Shown here one piece after another: positions 8,193-17,745 of a DNA stretch of 64,000 bases (positions within the stretch are counted from its first letter, which is position 1; every line of letters begins with the position of its first letter). Position numbers and translations under genes: made by a program. A model generated the notes under the pieces. The model made no database searches. It was given only the letters and a program-made list of their open reading frames with translations, and was not told where the DNA came from. Source of the DNA: Gemmatimonadota bacterium (lineage in GTDB: Bacteria; Gemmatimonadota; Gemmatimonadetes; Gemmatimonadales; Gemmatimonadaceae). Location: the NCBI GenBank assembly GCA_014192065.1, contig BJHH01000002.1, forward strand, positions 372,001-436,000, given 5' to 3'.

Positions 8193-10871
8193 CTACGGCG
8201 TCGGCCGCGAAGCTTGCGGTACGCCAGCGGACAGCAGGTTCACGAACAACCGCGCCGCACCAGGCACCGCGCCCGGCAGCTGCCTGAAAAGCGAGAGGGT
8301 CGTGTACACGTACACCCCCTTCCCTATCGGTGTCATCAGGATCGCCCCCCTGTTCTCCTTCTCGCCTGGGTCGTGCATCTCCAAGGGCGACTGGTACCGC
8401 GGATCGACGGTACTCGGCATGTACAGCGCGCGCTCCTGCACCCAGCCCTTCCAGTCGTCGTCGCCCAGCCTGTTCGGGAAGGTGAGCACCTTCGACTTCG
8501 GGTCGAGCACCGTCACCGGAGCAGCCTCGACCGTCACGCGCTCGGCGGGCTGCGACCAGGTCAGCGGAAACGGAAACACCTGGGGAGTGGAAGCAGGATT
8601 CTGTCCGTACTGGATGACCAACGTGCCACCATTCTTCGCAAAATCCATGAGACGCGGAGCGGAGGCAACGAGCGCGCGGTTGGCCTCAAACGCGCGCGTG
8701 CCAACGACCACGGTCGAGAAGCGCGATAGGTCCCACTGCGGCAGCTCCGCGGGCGTGATCACGGTGACCGGCACGCCGAGTTGACGCAGGAACACCGCGT
8801 TGTCGTCGCCCACACCCTGGACGTATGCCACCGTAAGCCGCTGCGGGACTTCGATTTCCACGGCATTCAGGTAGAGCCCCGACGTGCGATACCGGTAGAT
8901 CGGACGGATGTGGGGATAGATGATCGCACTGAATCCCTCGGCAAACAGACCGGTCGTTGGATCGCTACCCACGATGCCGAACTCGTGGCGGCCGGGCTTC
9001 AATACGCCGCGGAGGCGGAGGAAAATTTCCTGCTGCTCGAACGCTTCAATGGTGATCGACGGCGGCACCGAATCGACCGTGATGCCGGCCGGCGCCACCA
9101 CGCGAAGCGTAAAGGTGCGCGGCCCATTGGCAAACGACTTGACCGTCACTCGCAGCATGCGATCCATCGGCCGGCCGGCTGGGATCCATTCGAGATTGCG
9201 GTCGAACTCGAGCGTCACCGAAGGCACTCCACCGAACGGGCGGTGCTGGATGCCGAGCAGGGGGTCGGCACTGAGGAAGTGCACGGGGCCGGCACTCACC
9301 ACGGCACTCACGCCACCGAGCTCCAGCGTCAGGCGCACATCGGTCATCCGCCGCATCTCTTCGGAGACCGCGACGGACGGCACGAGGTCACTGGACACCG
9401 CCGACACGCGAGCCATGCCATCGAGCGGCGACTGTTTCGCGGCAAACATGGCCTCGTCTCTGCCGCCAATCCACCAGGGCCGAAGATCGGGCAGGCCGAT
9501 GATCCGCTGCGGGACGTCGATCGTGGCGCCAGGCTGCAACGTCATCGCCTCGAACCCGCTGCGCGCGCCACCGGTCACACGGACGTCGGCGATGGTAATC
9601 GCGGCCCTTCCATGATTCGTGATCGTGATCACGGCCGGCAGTGAATCGCCGAACGCCAGCATCTCGCGTGACACCACGGCATCGACGCGGAGTTCCGCTG
9701 CGGCCAGCAGCGCCTGCGTTGCGCGACGCTCGAGGGTTTCGAGGGCCGCGTCCAGATCGAGCTCTCCGGCCGTGCACCGCGGCGGCGCGCCTACTCCGGC
9801 CCGCGAGATGAACTGGGGCATGACTCGCACCGCACAACGCACAAACTGGCTCCGGACCTGCTGGATGGACGACGTCATCCGGGCAAGTATCGGCGCCACC
9901 CGCCACGGCTCGCGCAGGTTGAGCAGCGCATGCGCGGAGTCGGCCTTGATCGAGACCCCTTCGAGATTGTCCTGCACGCGGGCGGGCGCGGAAAGCAGCA
10001 GGCGCTTGAACGTGGTGTCGATACCGTCGAAGATGGACTTCTCTGCCGCGGGATCGACGCTCTCGTTGACGCGAGTCACGGCGCGCACGAGCGAGCCGCC
10101 GAACAACGCAAAGCCGCCACGCCCCGTCCGGACCGCGACGTCGCCGAGTCCCTGCGACCGGTGCTGGGAACGACTTTCGAGCGCGATCTCGTTGTACGTG
10201 CGACCAGCGACCGGATCATACTCATTCACCGGGATCGTGATCCCGGCGCCCCGCACATAGAATTTCAGCGGCATCCACGGTTCACCGTACCGGCGTACGG
10301 GAAAACGCACCGTATCGATCGCGGCGTCGAATGCCTCGCGCGCCACCAGCCCCGCAAACTCATGATGGCCGTGTCCGTCGGCGCGCGTGCCGCTCCAGAT
10401 CGAGTAGATCACCTGAGGCCGGAACGCGCGAATCACGGTGACGACGTCGCCGAGCACCGAGTCCCGGGGCCAGTGCTTGGCCGTTTCCTCGGCGTTCTTG
10501 GAAAACCCAAAGTCAAATGCGCGTGTGAAATACTGACGGCCACCGTCAATGCGCCGCGCGGCGAGGAGTTCTTCGGTGCGAATCGCGCCAAGCGGTTCGC
10601 CGAGTTCGTTGCCGATAAAGTTCTGGCCGCCATCGCCGCGCGTGAGCGAGAGATACGCCGTCTCGACCTGCCGCCCGCGCGCGAGCCACGCAATGGTCTT
10701 GGTGTCTTCATCGTCCGGATGCGCGCCAATGACGAGCACGCGCGCAGAGGTCGCGAGTCGGCGCACCAGCTGGTCGAGTTTCGGCGCGCCCCCGTCCTGG
10801 GCGTGCGCCGCTGGCAACGCGATCGTGATCGCGAGAGCAGCGCCCGTGAGGTTGGTACAGAATGCAGTCAT
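8193..10871 (-). CDS. Secreted PIG-L family (LmbE-like) deacetylase, large form
   Basis: 892 residues. A signal peptide ends near AAHAQ. The N-terminal 200 residues are a PIG-L/LmbE domain with the zinc motif GAHPDDE (50-55) and the late HGHHEFAG histidines (about 167-170). This family removes N-acetyl or similar groups from GlcNAc-type substrates. About 650 further residues form beta-sandwich-like segments (AITITNHGRAAITIADV, FTLRVVAPAGITV) and a last domain resembling a class I glutamine-amidotransferase-like fold (VVVGTRAFEANRAL). I chose the ATG at 10869-10871 because an AGGTGAGAA ribosome site and the signal peptide fit. The exported location points to periplasmic glycan or glycoside processing. 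Confidence 0.85.
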   Translation of the reverse strand: MTAFCTNLTGAALAITIALPAAHAQDGGAPKLDQLVRRLATSARVLVIGAHPDDEDTKTIAWLARGRQVETAYLSLTRGDGGQNFIGNELGEPLGAIRTEELLAARRIDGGRQYFTRAFDFGFSKNAEETAKHWPRDSVLGDVVTVIRAFRPQVIYSIWSGTRADGHGHHEFAGLVAREAFDAAIDTVRFPVRRYGEPWMPLKFYVRGAGITIPVNEYDPVAGRTYNEIALESRSQHRSQGLGDVAVRTGRGGFALFGGSLVRAVTRVNESVDPAAEKSIFDGIDTTFKRLLLSAPARVQDNLEGVSIKADSAHALLNLREPWRVAPILARMTSSIQQVRSQFVRCAVRVMPQFISRAGVGAPPRCTAGELDLDAALETLERRATQALLAAAELRVDAVVSREMLAFGDSLPAVITITNHGRAAITIADVRVTGGARSGFEAMTLQPGATIDVPQRIIGLPDLRPWWIGGRDEAMFAAKQSPLDGMARVSAVSSDLVPSVAVSEEMRRMTDVRLTLELGGVSAVVSAGPVHFLSADPLLGIQHRPFGGVPSVTLEFDRNLEWIPAGRPMDRMLRVTVKSFANGPRTFTLRVVAPAGITVDSVPPSITIEAFEQQEIFLRLRGVLKPGRHEFGIVGSDPTTGLFAEGFSAIIYPHIRPIYRYRTSGLYLNAVEIEVPQRLTVAYVQGVGDDNAVFLRQLGVPVTVITPAELPQWDLSRFSTVVVGTRAFEANRALVASAPRLMDFAKNGGTLVIQYGQNPASTPQVFPFPLTWSQPAERVTVEAAPVTVLDPKSKVLTFPNRLGDDDWKGWVQERALYMPSTVDPRYQSPLEMHDPGEKENRGAILMTPIGKGVYVYTTLSLFRQLPGAVPGAARLFVNLLSAGVPQASRPTP

Positions 10872-10890
10872 TGGTGTTCTCACCTGTGCA

Positions 10891-11087
10891 GACCGTGGAA
10901 CCACGGAGGTTCGCGGACCACCGCCGGAGCTTCGCGGAGACGACCACGAAACAAAAACTTGGGGGAACGGCAACGGCCTCAGGCTCCTGTCGTGGTCGTT
11001 TCCAGCAAAAAGTAGCGTGCCTAACGGGTGCAGGCTCCGCGGCGGGTCCGTGCTGTCACTCCGTGAACCTCCGTAGTTCCGCAGACC
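10891..11087. repeat. Imperfect inverted repeat in intergenic DNA
   Basis: Between the 2-oxoglutarate dehydrogenase and PIG-L genes, 10891-10916 and 11061-11087 are imperfect inverted copies of one another. Reverse-complementing the first gives CCGCGAACCTCCGTGGTTCC, against CCGTGAACCTCCGTAGTTCC in the second; 21 of 26 aligned bases agree by eye. A related phrase lies at 8137-8183. The 253-bp gap has no convincing ORF. It looks like an interspersed non-coding repeat or a remnant of one. Confidence 0.5.
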
Positions 11088-11124
11088 AAATCGGATGAGC
11101 ACCGACGCCTGCGGAGTCGCGGAG

Positions 11125-13941
11125 CTACACCACGTTCAACACGCTGCTCGACCGCCGCGGGCCAGGACCACGCGGAACGGCCGAAAGCGCATCGGCTACG
11201 ATCCGCGCCTGTTCCTCGGTGTGCGCCTGCGTGTACCCCTCAGCAGTGCTCGCGCGCTCAGGACGCCCCGCGTAGCGGATCGTCAACGTATTGCCCACCG
11301 TGGCGCGCAGCCGTGTGGCCACCCAAGTCCACGCTCCCTGGTTCTTCGGCTCTTCCTGCGCCCAGACCACCTCACGAAGCGCAGTGTATGCGTCGAGCAG
11401 TCCGGTCAGATGGGCGTTGGGCCAGGGATAGAGTTCCTCGACGCGTACCACCGCTACGTCGGCCGGAATCTCCTTGGCCGCAAGGTCGTAGTAGAGCTTG
11501 CCGCTGCAGAGCACGAGGCGCGTGACCGTTCCGCGTTTGCTCGCGCCCGCCGGATCGTCGATCACCGGATGGAAGGCGCCCTCGCTCAAGTCGATGAGGC
11601 GACACATCGCCTGCTGCAGTCGGAGCAGTGACTTGGGCTGCATCAGGATCAGCGGCCGCCGCGAACGCGTGAGCGCTTGGCGCCGCAGGAGATGGAAATA
11701 CTGCGCCGGGTTGCTGGGATAGGCGATGCGCAGATTTGACTCGGCGGCGAGCTGCAGGAACCGCTCGAGCCGCGCGCTCGAGTGTTCCGGGCCCTGGCCT
11801 TCGTACCCATGCGGCAGTAGCAACACCAATCCGGAATCCTGCGCCCACTTGGCACGGTCGGCCGCGAGGAATTGGTCGATGATCGGCTGCGCGACGTTCA
11901 CGAAGTCGCCGAACTGCGCTTCCCAGAGTGTCAGCGTGCCGGGCGTCGTTACGCTGAAGCCATACTCGAAGCCCATCACTGCCGTCTCTGAGAGCGGCGA
12001 GTTGTAGATCTCGAATGCAACGGTCTCGCCGCCGATGTGCTGCAGCGGCGTCCAGCCCTGGCCGGTCGTCACGTCGTGCAACACCGCGTGTCGGTGCGAG
12101 AATGTACCGCGCTCGACGTCCTGCCCCGTGAACCGCACGCTGATGCCGTCGGCGAGTATGCTCGCAAAGGCCAGTGATTCGGCGTGACCCCAATCGATGC
12201 CGCCGGCCGTGTCCATCACGTCGCGGCGGCGCTCGAGCTGCTTCGCAAGCCGCGGATGCGGATGGAAGGTGTCGGGCCAGGTGAGCAGCGCCTCGTTGAC
12301 CGACTGCAGCAAGTCCTGGCGCACCGATGTAACCAATGACGTGACCACTTCATCGGGAACCGACGCCAACTTTCCGACATCCGCCTCGCCTTTTGAGCTG
12401 TCGAACAGGCGCTGCAGTCTGTCCGCAACAGCGCGTTCGGCCGCAGCGACATCCGCCGCGGTGACCACGCCGTCCGCGACCAGCTTGTCGCCCCACAACT
12501 GCCCCACCGTGGGATGCGCCCGGATCAGGTCAGATTGTAATGGCTGCGTGTACGCCGGCTCATCGCCCTCGTTGTGGCCATGGCGCCGGTACCCAACAAG
12601 GTCGATCAGCACGTCACGACCGAACGTCGTTCGGTAGGCAACTGCGATGCGCATCGCAATGACGCACGCTTCAGGATCGTCGGCGTTGACATGAATCACC
12701 GGCATCTCGAATCCCTTCGCGAGATCACTGGCGAAGCGTGTGGACCGCGCGTCCGTGGGATCGGTGGTGAATCCGACCTGGTTATTCACGATGATGTGGA
12801 GCGTGCCGCCAACTGAATAACCGCGCAGATGCGCGAGGTTGAATGTCTCCGCGACGATCCCTTCGCCGGGGAACGCGGCATCGCCATGAATGCAGATGGG
12901 CACCACCGCACACCGGTCGCGCGCAGACGGACGATCCGCACGCTGCTGCCGCGCACGAACCAACCCCTGGAGCACGGGGTTCACGACTTCGAGATGGCTC
13001 GGATTCGGCACCAGGGTGACATGCATCGCGAGGCCGTTCCGCGTCGTCATGTCGTGCTCGAAGCCGAGGTGGTACTTCACATCACCGGTGGCGGCGCTAT
13101 CGAGGTGGTCGTGCCGACCACGGAACTCGGCGAAGAGCTGCTCGATCGGTTTTCCCAGCACGTGCGTGAGCACGTTGAGGCGACCGCGATGCGCCATCGA
13201 GATGGCCACTTGGCGGGCGCCGGCCGCGGCCGACTCGTCGAGCGCGACATCAAGCATGGGCACGAGGGTATCGGTCCCCTCAATCGAGAAACGCTTGTAT
13301 CCCACGAAGGCGCGACCGAGAAACCGCTCAAGGCCCTCGACCTGTGCGAGCCGGGTGAGCAGCACGCGTTTCTCATCGGGCGTCAGCGGCCGGGTGAGTT
13401 GCTCGGCGGTGAACAGCTGGCGGAACCACTGCCGCTCCGCGTCCGTTCCGCAATGCACGAACTCGGTGGCGATGTTGCGCGTGTAGCGGTGCTTCAGCCG
13501 ATCGGCGACGTCGCGACCAGTTGCCAAATGCGGAAAACCAAGCGCCTCACCGCTGACGAGTTCGAGATCGGACTCGGTGATGCCGTAGTACTCGACCCTG
13601 AGTTCCGCCGCACCAGGAGGAGGGCTGCCAAGTGGGTCGAGTTGCACGGCGAGGAAGCCGTAGCGGCGAATCGAATTGAGGTAGCGCGAGATCCCTACGA
13701 CCCGTCGCGCAAAGTCCTGGTCTGACTGCGGAACCGCGGACGGAACCGCGGACGGAGCGACAGACGGGGACGGCAGGGCCGCGGTGCCCACACCGTACTG
13801 CTGCGCGAGCAGAAAGAACTGCCGCCATGACTCCTCAACAGAGGACGGATCGCCAAGCCAGCGCTCGTACGTTTCCGCTATATACGCGTCATTGAAAATC
13901 GAGGTGACGGACTCTGGCATCGGCTGCGAAATTTTTCCCAT
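11125..13941 (-). CDS. sucA: 2-oxoglutarate dehydrogenase E1 component
   Basis: Thiamine-diphosphate-dependent E1 of the 2-oxoglutarate dehydrogenase complex, catalysing decarboxylation of 2-oxoglutarate in the TCA cycle; about 938 residues. It begins with the short E1 N-terminal segment (SIFNDAYIAETYERWL..SVEESWRQFF). MAHRGRLNVL, the ThDP/Mg region GDAAFPGEGIVAETFN..VNNQVGFTT, and YRRHGHNEGDEP follow. The transketolase-like pyrimidine domain and the C-terminal domain (YPWPNAHL..) complete it. The start is uncertain between ATGs at 13941 and 13920. No E2 or E3 gene is adjacent, so the complex is encoded at scattered loci. Confidence 0.93.
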   Translation of the reverse strand: MGKISQPMPESVTSIFNDAYIAETYERWLGDPSSVEESWRQFFLLAQQYGVGTAALPSPSVAPSAVPSAVPQSDQDFARRVVGISRYLNSIRRYGFLAVQLDPLGSPPPGAAELRVEYYGITESDLELVSGEALGFPHLATGRDVADRLKHRYTRNIATEFVHCGTDAERQWFRQLFTAEQLTRPLTPDEKRVLLTRLAQVEGLERFLGRAFVGYKRFSIEGTDTLVPMLDVALDESAAAGARQVAISMAHRGRLNVLTHVLGKPIEQLFAEFRGRHDHLDSAATGDVKYHLGFEHDMTTRNGLAMHVTLVPNPSHLEVVNPVLQGLVRARQQRADRPSARDRCAVVPICIHGDAAFPGEGIVAETFNLAHLRGYSVGGTLHIIVNNQVGFTTDPTDARSTRFASDLAKGFEMPVIHVNADDPEACVIAMRIAVAYRTTFGRDVLIDLVGYRRHGHNEGDEPAYTQPLQSDLIRAHPTVGQLWGDKLVADGVVTAADVAAAERAVADRLQRLFDSSKGEADVGKLASVPDEVVTSLVTSVRQDLLQSVNEALLTWPDTFHPHPRLAKQLERRRDVMDTAGGIDWGHAESLAFASILADGISVRFTGQDVERGTFSHRHAVLHDVTTGQGWTPLQHIGGETVAFEIYNSPLSETAVMGFEYGFSVTTPGTLTLWEAQFGDFVNVAQPIIDQFLAADRAKWAQDSGLVLLLPHGYEGQGPEHSSARLERFLQLAAESNLRIAYPSNPAQYFHLLRRQALTRSRRPLILMQPKSLLRLQQAMCRLIDLSEGAFHPVIDDPAGASKRGTVTRLVLCSGKLYYDLAAKEIPADVAVVRVEELYPWPNAHLTGLLDAYTALREVVWAQEEPKNQGAWTWVATRLRATVGNTLTIRYAGRPERASTAEGYTQAHTEEQARIVADALSAVPRGPGPRRSSSVLNVV

Positions 13942-14104
13942 TCGGCGGTCGGCGTGCGGTGTGACGACGGTTAACAATAAGCCCGCGACGGGGTGATATG
14001 GCCACGGATTCGGGGCCTACACAGCCCACCATCTGACAGATTTTCCCGAGAAATCCGCCCGCCGCACCGGTTCCAGCACTGACCCCTGCGCATAGATTCT
14101 CCGG

Positions 14105-15529
14105 GTGACCGCCCCAGCCCCGAAGCCAGCCAAGCCGCTCGACCGCTCGATCGTCGAGGGACACATCTCCTCCGCGGTCTGGAAGCTCGCGTGGCCGTCG
14201 GTCATGACCAACGTCATCGGTGGACTGCAGGGCGTGGTCGACCACGCCATCGTCGGCCACATCGTCGGGTTCAACGGCAATGCCGCGGTCGGCGTGAGTT
14301 GGCAGATCTTCCTCGTCGTCATCGTCTTCATTTCGTCCCTCTTCACGGGCATGAGCGTGCTCGTGGCGCGGTTCGCCGGCGCGGGCGACCACGACAAGAT
14401 GGACCGCACGGTCTATCAGGCGTTCCTCACGGCCGTGTTTATGTCGCTCGGCATTCTCGCGCCGGTCGGCTACTTCGCGGCCCCATGGCTGCTGAGCCTG
14501 GTAAATGCCTCGGCGGCCGTGCAAGCCGAAGCGCTGCCGTTCCTCCGGATCATGTTCACGTTCAGCCTCGGCATGCTGATGTTCTTCATGCTCGGAGGCG
14601 CACTGCGTTCAGCCGGTGACGCCAAGACGCCGATGAAGCTCGGTATCGCCGTCACGGTGTTGAACGTGGCGTTCAACCTGATTCTCATCCGCGGACTCGG
14701 CCCGATACCCGCGTACGGCACCAAGGGCGCGGCGATGGGAACGGTCGCAGCATTCGGCCTGGTTGGCATCTACTCGATGTACAAGCTGCTGAGCGGCGGA
14801 TGGGCGGTGTCGTTCCCGAAGCATCACGGATTCGCGCCCGACTGGGTGATCATCAAGTCGCTGTTCAAGTTCGGTTTGCCGACCGGCATCCAGGGTATCG
14901 CGATGAACGTCGGCGGCGTGCTAATGCTCGGGTTCGTCGGGTCCGTCGCGCACGGTGCGGAGGCCCAGGCGACGTTCGCGGTGGGCTACACCCAACTCTT
15001 TTCGTTCATTACCTGGACATCACAGGGACTGCTCGGCGCAGCGGCTGTGATCGCGGGGCAGAACCTCGGTGCTGGCAAGCCGGAGCGCGCGGTCGAAGGG
15101 GTGCACGTGGCCGCGCGGTACGGGCTTATCGGCGCGGCGGTCATCGGCGCGACATTCCTGTTGATTCCGCGGCTGCTGCTCGGGCTATTCGGCATGTACA
15201 ACCCGCTCGTCGTGGACATCGGCATTCAGTTGTTGCGCGTGCTCGCGCTGTCGGGATTGTTCGTGACTGTGGCGCTGACGTACACTGGCGGGCTGCAGGG
15301 CACGGGCGACACGAAGAGCCCACTCTACATCTCGATCATCTCGCAGGTCGCGATTCCGCTCGGCATCTGCTTCCTGGTGCGGCAGTTCGGAACGCTCGAG
15401 CCGATTCAGATCTGGCTCGCGATCCTCGCCGGACACGCCACCCGCTGCGTCCTGAGCGTGGTGCGGTTCAGGCAGGGGAAGTGGCGCGACATCAGGGTGG
15501 ATCTGGGAAAAGGGCCGGCGTCGGCGTAG
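14105..15529 (+). CDS. MATE family efflux transporter
   Basis: 474 residues, GTG start, with twelve predicted helices in two similar halves (KLAWPSVMTNVIGGLQGVVDHAIVGHI.. and LFKFGLPTGIQGIAMNVGGVLML..), the classic MOP-superfamily arrangement. MATE proteins export cationic drugs or metabolites in exchange for Na+ or H+. The first half keeps the family-typical Asp in VDHAIVGH. It is divergent from the E1 gene with about 160 bp between; nothing nearby identifies the substrate. Confidence 0.9.
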   Translation: MTAPAPKPAKPLDRSIVEGHISSAVWKLAWPSVMTNVIGGLQGVVDHAIVGHIVGFNGNAAVGVSWQIFLVVIVFISSLFTGMSVLVARFAGAGDHDKMDRTVYQAFLTAVFMSLGILAPVGYFAAPWLLSLVNASAAVQAEALPFLRIMFTFSLGMLMFFMLGGALRSAGDAKTPMKLGIAVTVLNVAFNLILIRGLGPIPAYGTKGAAMGTVAAFGLVGIYSMYKLLSGGWAVSFPKHHGFAPDWVIIKSLFKFGLPTGIQGIAMNVGGVLMLGFVGSVAHGAEAQATFAVGYTQLFSFITWTSQGLLGAAAVIAGQNLGAGKPERAVEGVHVAARYGLIGAAVIGATFLLIPRLLLGLFGMYNPLVVDIGIQLLRVLALSGLFVTVALTYTGGLQGTGDTKSPLYISIISQVAIPLGICFLVRQFGTLEPIQIWLAILAGHATRCVLSVVRFRQGKWRDIRVDLGKGPASA

Positions 15530-15556
15530 ACGCTTCGCCATGCCGGTGCGCCGCCT

Positions 15557-15715
15557 TCAGTCCGGTTCGAACGCCGGTACGCCGAGCTGCTTCGCTGCCG
15601 CCAGTAGGCGTTTGTCGTAACTGGCGATTTGCAGGGGGCGATGCAGCCCGCTGAGGTAGAGCGCCGACGCGAGGTGGAGTGCGTCGAGCGTACGCAGCCC
15701 CGTAGGAAATGGTGC
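15557..15715 (-). pseudogene. C-terminal remnant of a PIN-domain (VapC-like) toxin
   Basis: The frame ending in TGA at 15557-15559 reads PFPTGLRTLDALHLASALYL...IASYDKRLLAAAKQLGV, a convincing last third of a PIN ribonuclease: the LRTLDALHLASA helix with its catalytic Asp, and the SYDKRL segment. Upstream of about 15716 the similarity stops. The frame runs through a tandem CTCGCGTGTG pair (15721-15740) into the end of the methyltransferase gene, with no start codon or first half of the domain. No VapB-like antitoxin lies next to it. I interpret it as a broken toxin-antitoxin relic. Confidence 0.6.
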
Positions 15716-15744
15716 TCGCGCTCGCGTGTGCTCGCGTGTGCAGC

Positions 15745-17040
15745 CTACGTCGCCACTAGCCGAACCTTGATTCCGCCGTTCGAGAACTTCACCAGCTCGG
15801 CGAACGGCAGCTTCGTCTGCGCCTCGAGCGACCGCTCCGCAGAAACCAGCGCCACACGCCAGCCGCCGAGCTTCGTGCGCGCGACATTGCCGAACTGCGC
15901 GTACAGGTTGCGCAGGTCGCTCGCATCGCCGACGCGCGCACCGTACGGTGGATTGGCGATCAGCATGCCGACTCCAGACGGCGGCTCGATCGCTGAGAGC
16001 GCGCATTCGGTCACCGTGAGGTCGGCCGTGACGCCGGCGCGTGCGGCATTGCCGAGCGTGGCCTTCACCGCCCCCGCATCGCGATCCGATGCGAAGATCG
16101 GCGCCGCAGCTGACGCGCGCTCCGCGGCTTTCGCATCTACCCGGCTTTGCCTAGCGGCGTCCGCGTCAAAACCTGGCCACGACTCACACGCGAAGGTTCG
16201 GCCAATGCCCGGCGCGATGTTGCGTGCGATCAGCGCCGCCTCGATCGCAAAGGTCCCCGCCCCGCACATCGGATCAATGAACGGCACGGATCCGTCGTAG
16301 CCGAGCGCAAGCAGACAACCGGCGGCGATCGTCTCGCGGATCGGCGCCTTGGCGGTGGCGAGTCTGTACCCGCGACGATGCAACAGTTCGCCCGAAGCGT
16401 CGGCGCTGATGGTCACCACATCGTGGGCGACGCGCACAATGAAGAGCTGCGCCGCAGGACTTTCATCCTCGTCGTCACCGCCGCCAGCGCGCACAACTTT
16501 CGCGTTGGGAGCCGCCGCCATCAGCGATTTCGCCAAACGCTCCGCCACCGCGTCGGAATGATAGAGTCGCGACTTCTTGCAGGTAACCCGAAAGGCCACG
16601 TTCCGGCCCGTCGGGAGGTAGTCGCGCCAACGAACGGGCTTCGCGCGCCGCTCGAGTTCGGCGAATGACCTCGCCGAGAATTCGGCGACGCGCACGAGCA
16701 CACGAGTGGCGGTGCGCAGCTGCAGGTTGGCCGCCACGAGCGCGCGGTCATCGGCGCGGAAGCTTACGCCGCCCTCGGACTTCGCGACTGCCGCTACGCC
16801 GAGTGTCCGCAGTTCGCCCTCAGTGAGCGATTCGAACCCCGGGGTGACGATCGCGAAGCAGTCGCGGAATTGAGGCGCGGCCGGCTTTGCCACCGGTATC
16901 ACGGCCGGTACCACCACCAGTTTTGCCGCTGATTTCTGCACGGGTTTCGCCACCGGCTTCGCCACCGGTTTCACGACGGATCTGTCATACGGGTTCGCAC
17001 TCCGTCTCACCGGCGCGCCACGACCTCGCGGCTTCCTCAT
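15745..17040 (-). CDS. THUMP-domain class I SAM-dependent RNA methyltransferase
   Basis: 431 residues. A basic, repetitive N-terminal tail (KPVAKPVAKPVQK..., about 22-52) is followed by a THUMP-type RNA-binding region (about 58-215) and a Rossmann methyltransferase domain with DPMCGAGTF (256-264) and the N2-guanine/adenine-type motif NPPYG (363-367). This matches the RlmL-N/Trm14-like group that makes N2-methylguanosine in rRNA or tRNA. Its ATG overlaps the msrQ stop as ATGA, implying coupled translation. The open frame continues upstream to 17517 but that part is a shadow of msrQ. The exact RNA target is not known from sequence. Confidence 0.85.
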   Translation of the reverse strand: MRKPRGRGAPVRRSANPYDRSVVKPVAKPVAKPVQKSAAKLVVVPAVIPVAKPAAPQFRDCFAIVTPGFESLTEGELRTLGVAAVAKSEGGVSFRADDRALVAANLQLRTATRVLVRVAEFSARSFAELERRAKPVRWRDYLPTGRNVAFRVTCKKSRLYHSDAVAERLAKSLMAAAPNAKVVRAGGGDDEDESPAAQLFIVRVAHDVVTISADASGELLHRRGYRLATAKAPIRETIAAGCLLALGYDGSVPFIDPMCGAGTFAIEAALIARNIAPGIGRTFACESWPGFDADAARQSRVDAKAAERASAAAPIFASDRDAGAVKATLGNAARAGVTADLTVTECALSAIEPPSGVGMLIANPPYGARVGDASDLRNLYAQFGNVARTKLGGWRVALVSAERSLEAQTKLPFAELVKFSNGGIKVRLVAT

Positions 17041-17678
17041 ACGGGCGAACCGACCGTTCTTGCCGCCGTCGTGGCCTTCCGCGACCAGCGCGACAGCCGC
17101 CAACCGAAGAGCAAGGAGAGCATCAACGCGTAGGTGAGCGGATCGGTGAGATCCTTCTTTACCGCCATTGCGTAGTGGATCACGCCGAGGATGGCGATGA
17201 CATACAGCAGGCGGTGGAGCCGCGCCCAGTTGCGGCCGAGCCGCCGGATCATCGCCTTGGTCGACGTGACCACGAGCGGAATCATCAGCACCAGCGCCGT
17301 CATCCCGAGGTAGATGTACGGACGCTTGAGCAGGTCCTTCTTGAGGTCGGTCCAGTCGAGCTGCACGTCGAGGAAGGCATACGCAATCCAGTGCAGCGTC
17401 AGGTACCCAAATGCGAAGAGCCCGATCGTGCGCCGATGCTTCGCGAGCCAGTTCCAGCCAGTGAGTTGACGGAGCGGCGTCACGGCGAGCGTGACGACGA
17501 GCAGCCGCAGCGTCCACCGACCGAGGAAATGCTCGCCTTCCTTGATTGGGTTCGACCCGAAGTAGCGAGTGCCGCCGAGGATGTCGGAGGCCAACCCCGT
17601 GATCGCCAGCGCCGGTGGAATGCAGAGCGCAACGATAAGCAGCACGCTAAACCCGCGCGGCTGCTTGATCGCGCGCAT
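17037..17678 (-). CDS. msrQ: Protein-methionine-sulfoxide reductase haem-binding subunit MsrQ
   Basis: About 213 residues with six membrane helices and the ferric-reductase-like haem-ligand histidines (KHRRTIGLFAFGYLTLHWIAY, WARLHRLLYVIAILGVIHY). MsrQ passes electrons from the quinone pool to periplasmic MsrP, which repairs oxidised methionines in envelope proteins. The length matches known MsrQ when started at the ATG at 17676-17678. An earlier ATG at 17789 would overlap msrP by 44 bases. It is followed without a gap by the THUMP methyltransferase gene. Confidence 0.87.
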   Translation of the reverse strand: MRAIKQPRGFSVLLIVALCIPPALAITGLASDILGGTRYFGSNPIKEGEHFLGRWTLRLLVVTLAVTPLRQLTGWNWLAKHRRTIGLFAFGYLTLHWIAYAFLDVQLDWTDLKKDLLKRPYIYLGMTALVLMIPLVVTSTKAMIRRLGRNWARLHRLLYVIAILGVIHYAMAVKKDLTDPLTYALMLSLLFGWRLSRWSRKATTAARTVGSPV

Positions 17679-17745
17679 TCGTTCGGCGAATGCAAGAGCA
17701 GGCGTTGTCGGTGGCGTTTGCAAAAGCGGTAGCCGGTCTACCGCC

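Noticed and set aside
16887-17732. 281-residue plus-strand open frame
   Set aside because: It is antisense to msrQ and the THUMP methyltransferase tail, and is rich in Arg/Pro/Glu without any recognisable motif.
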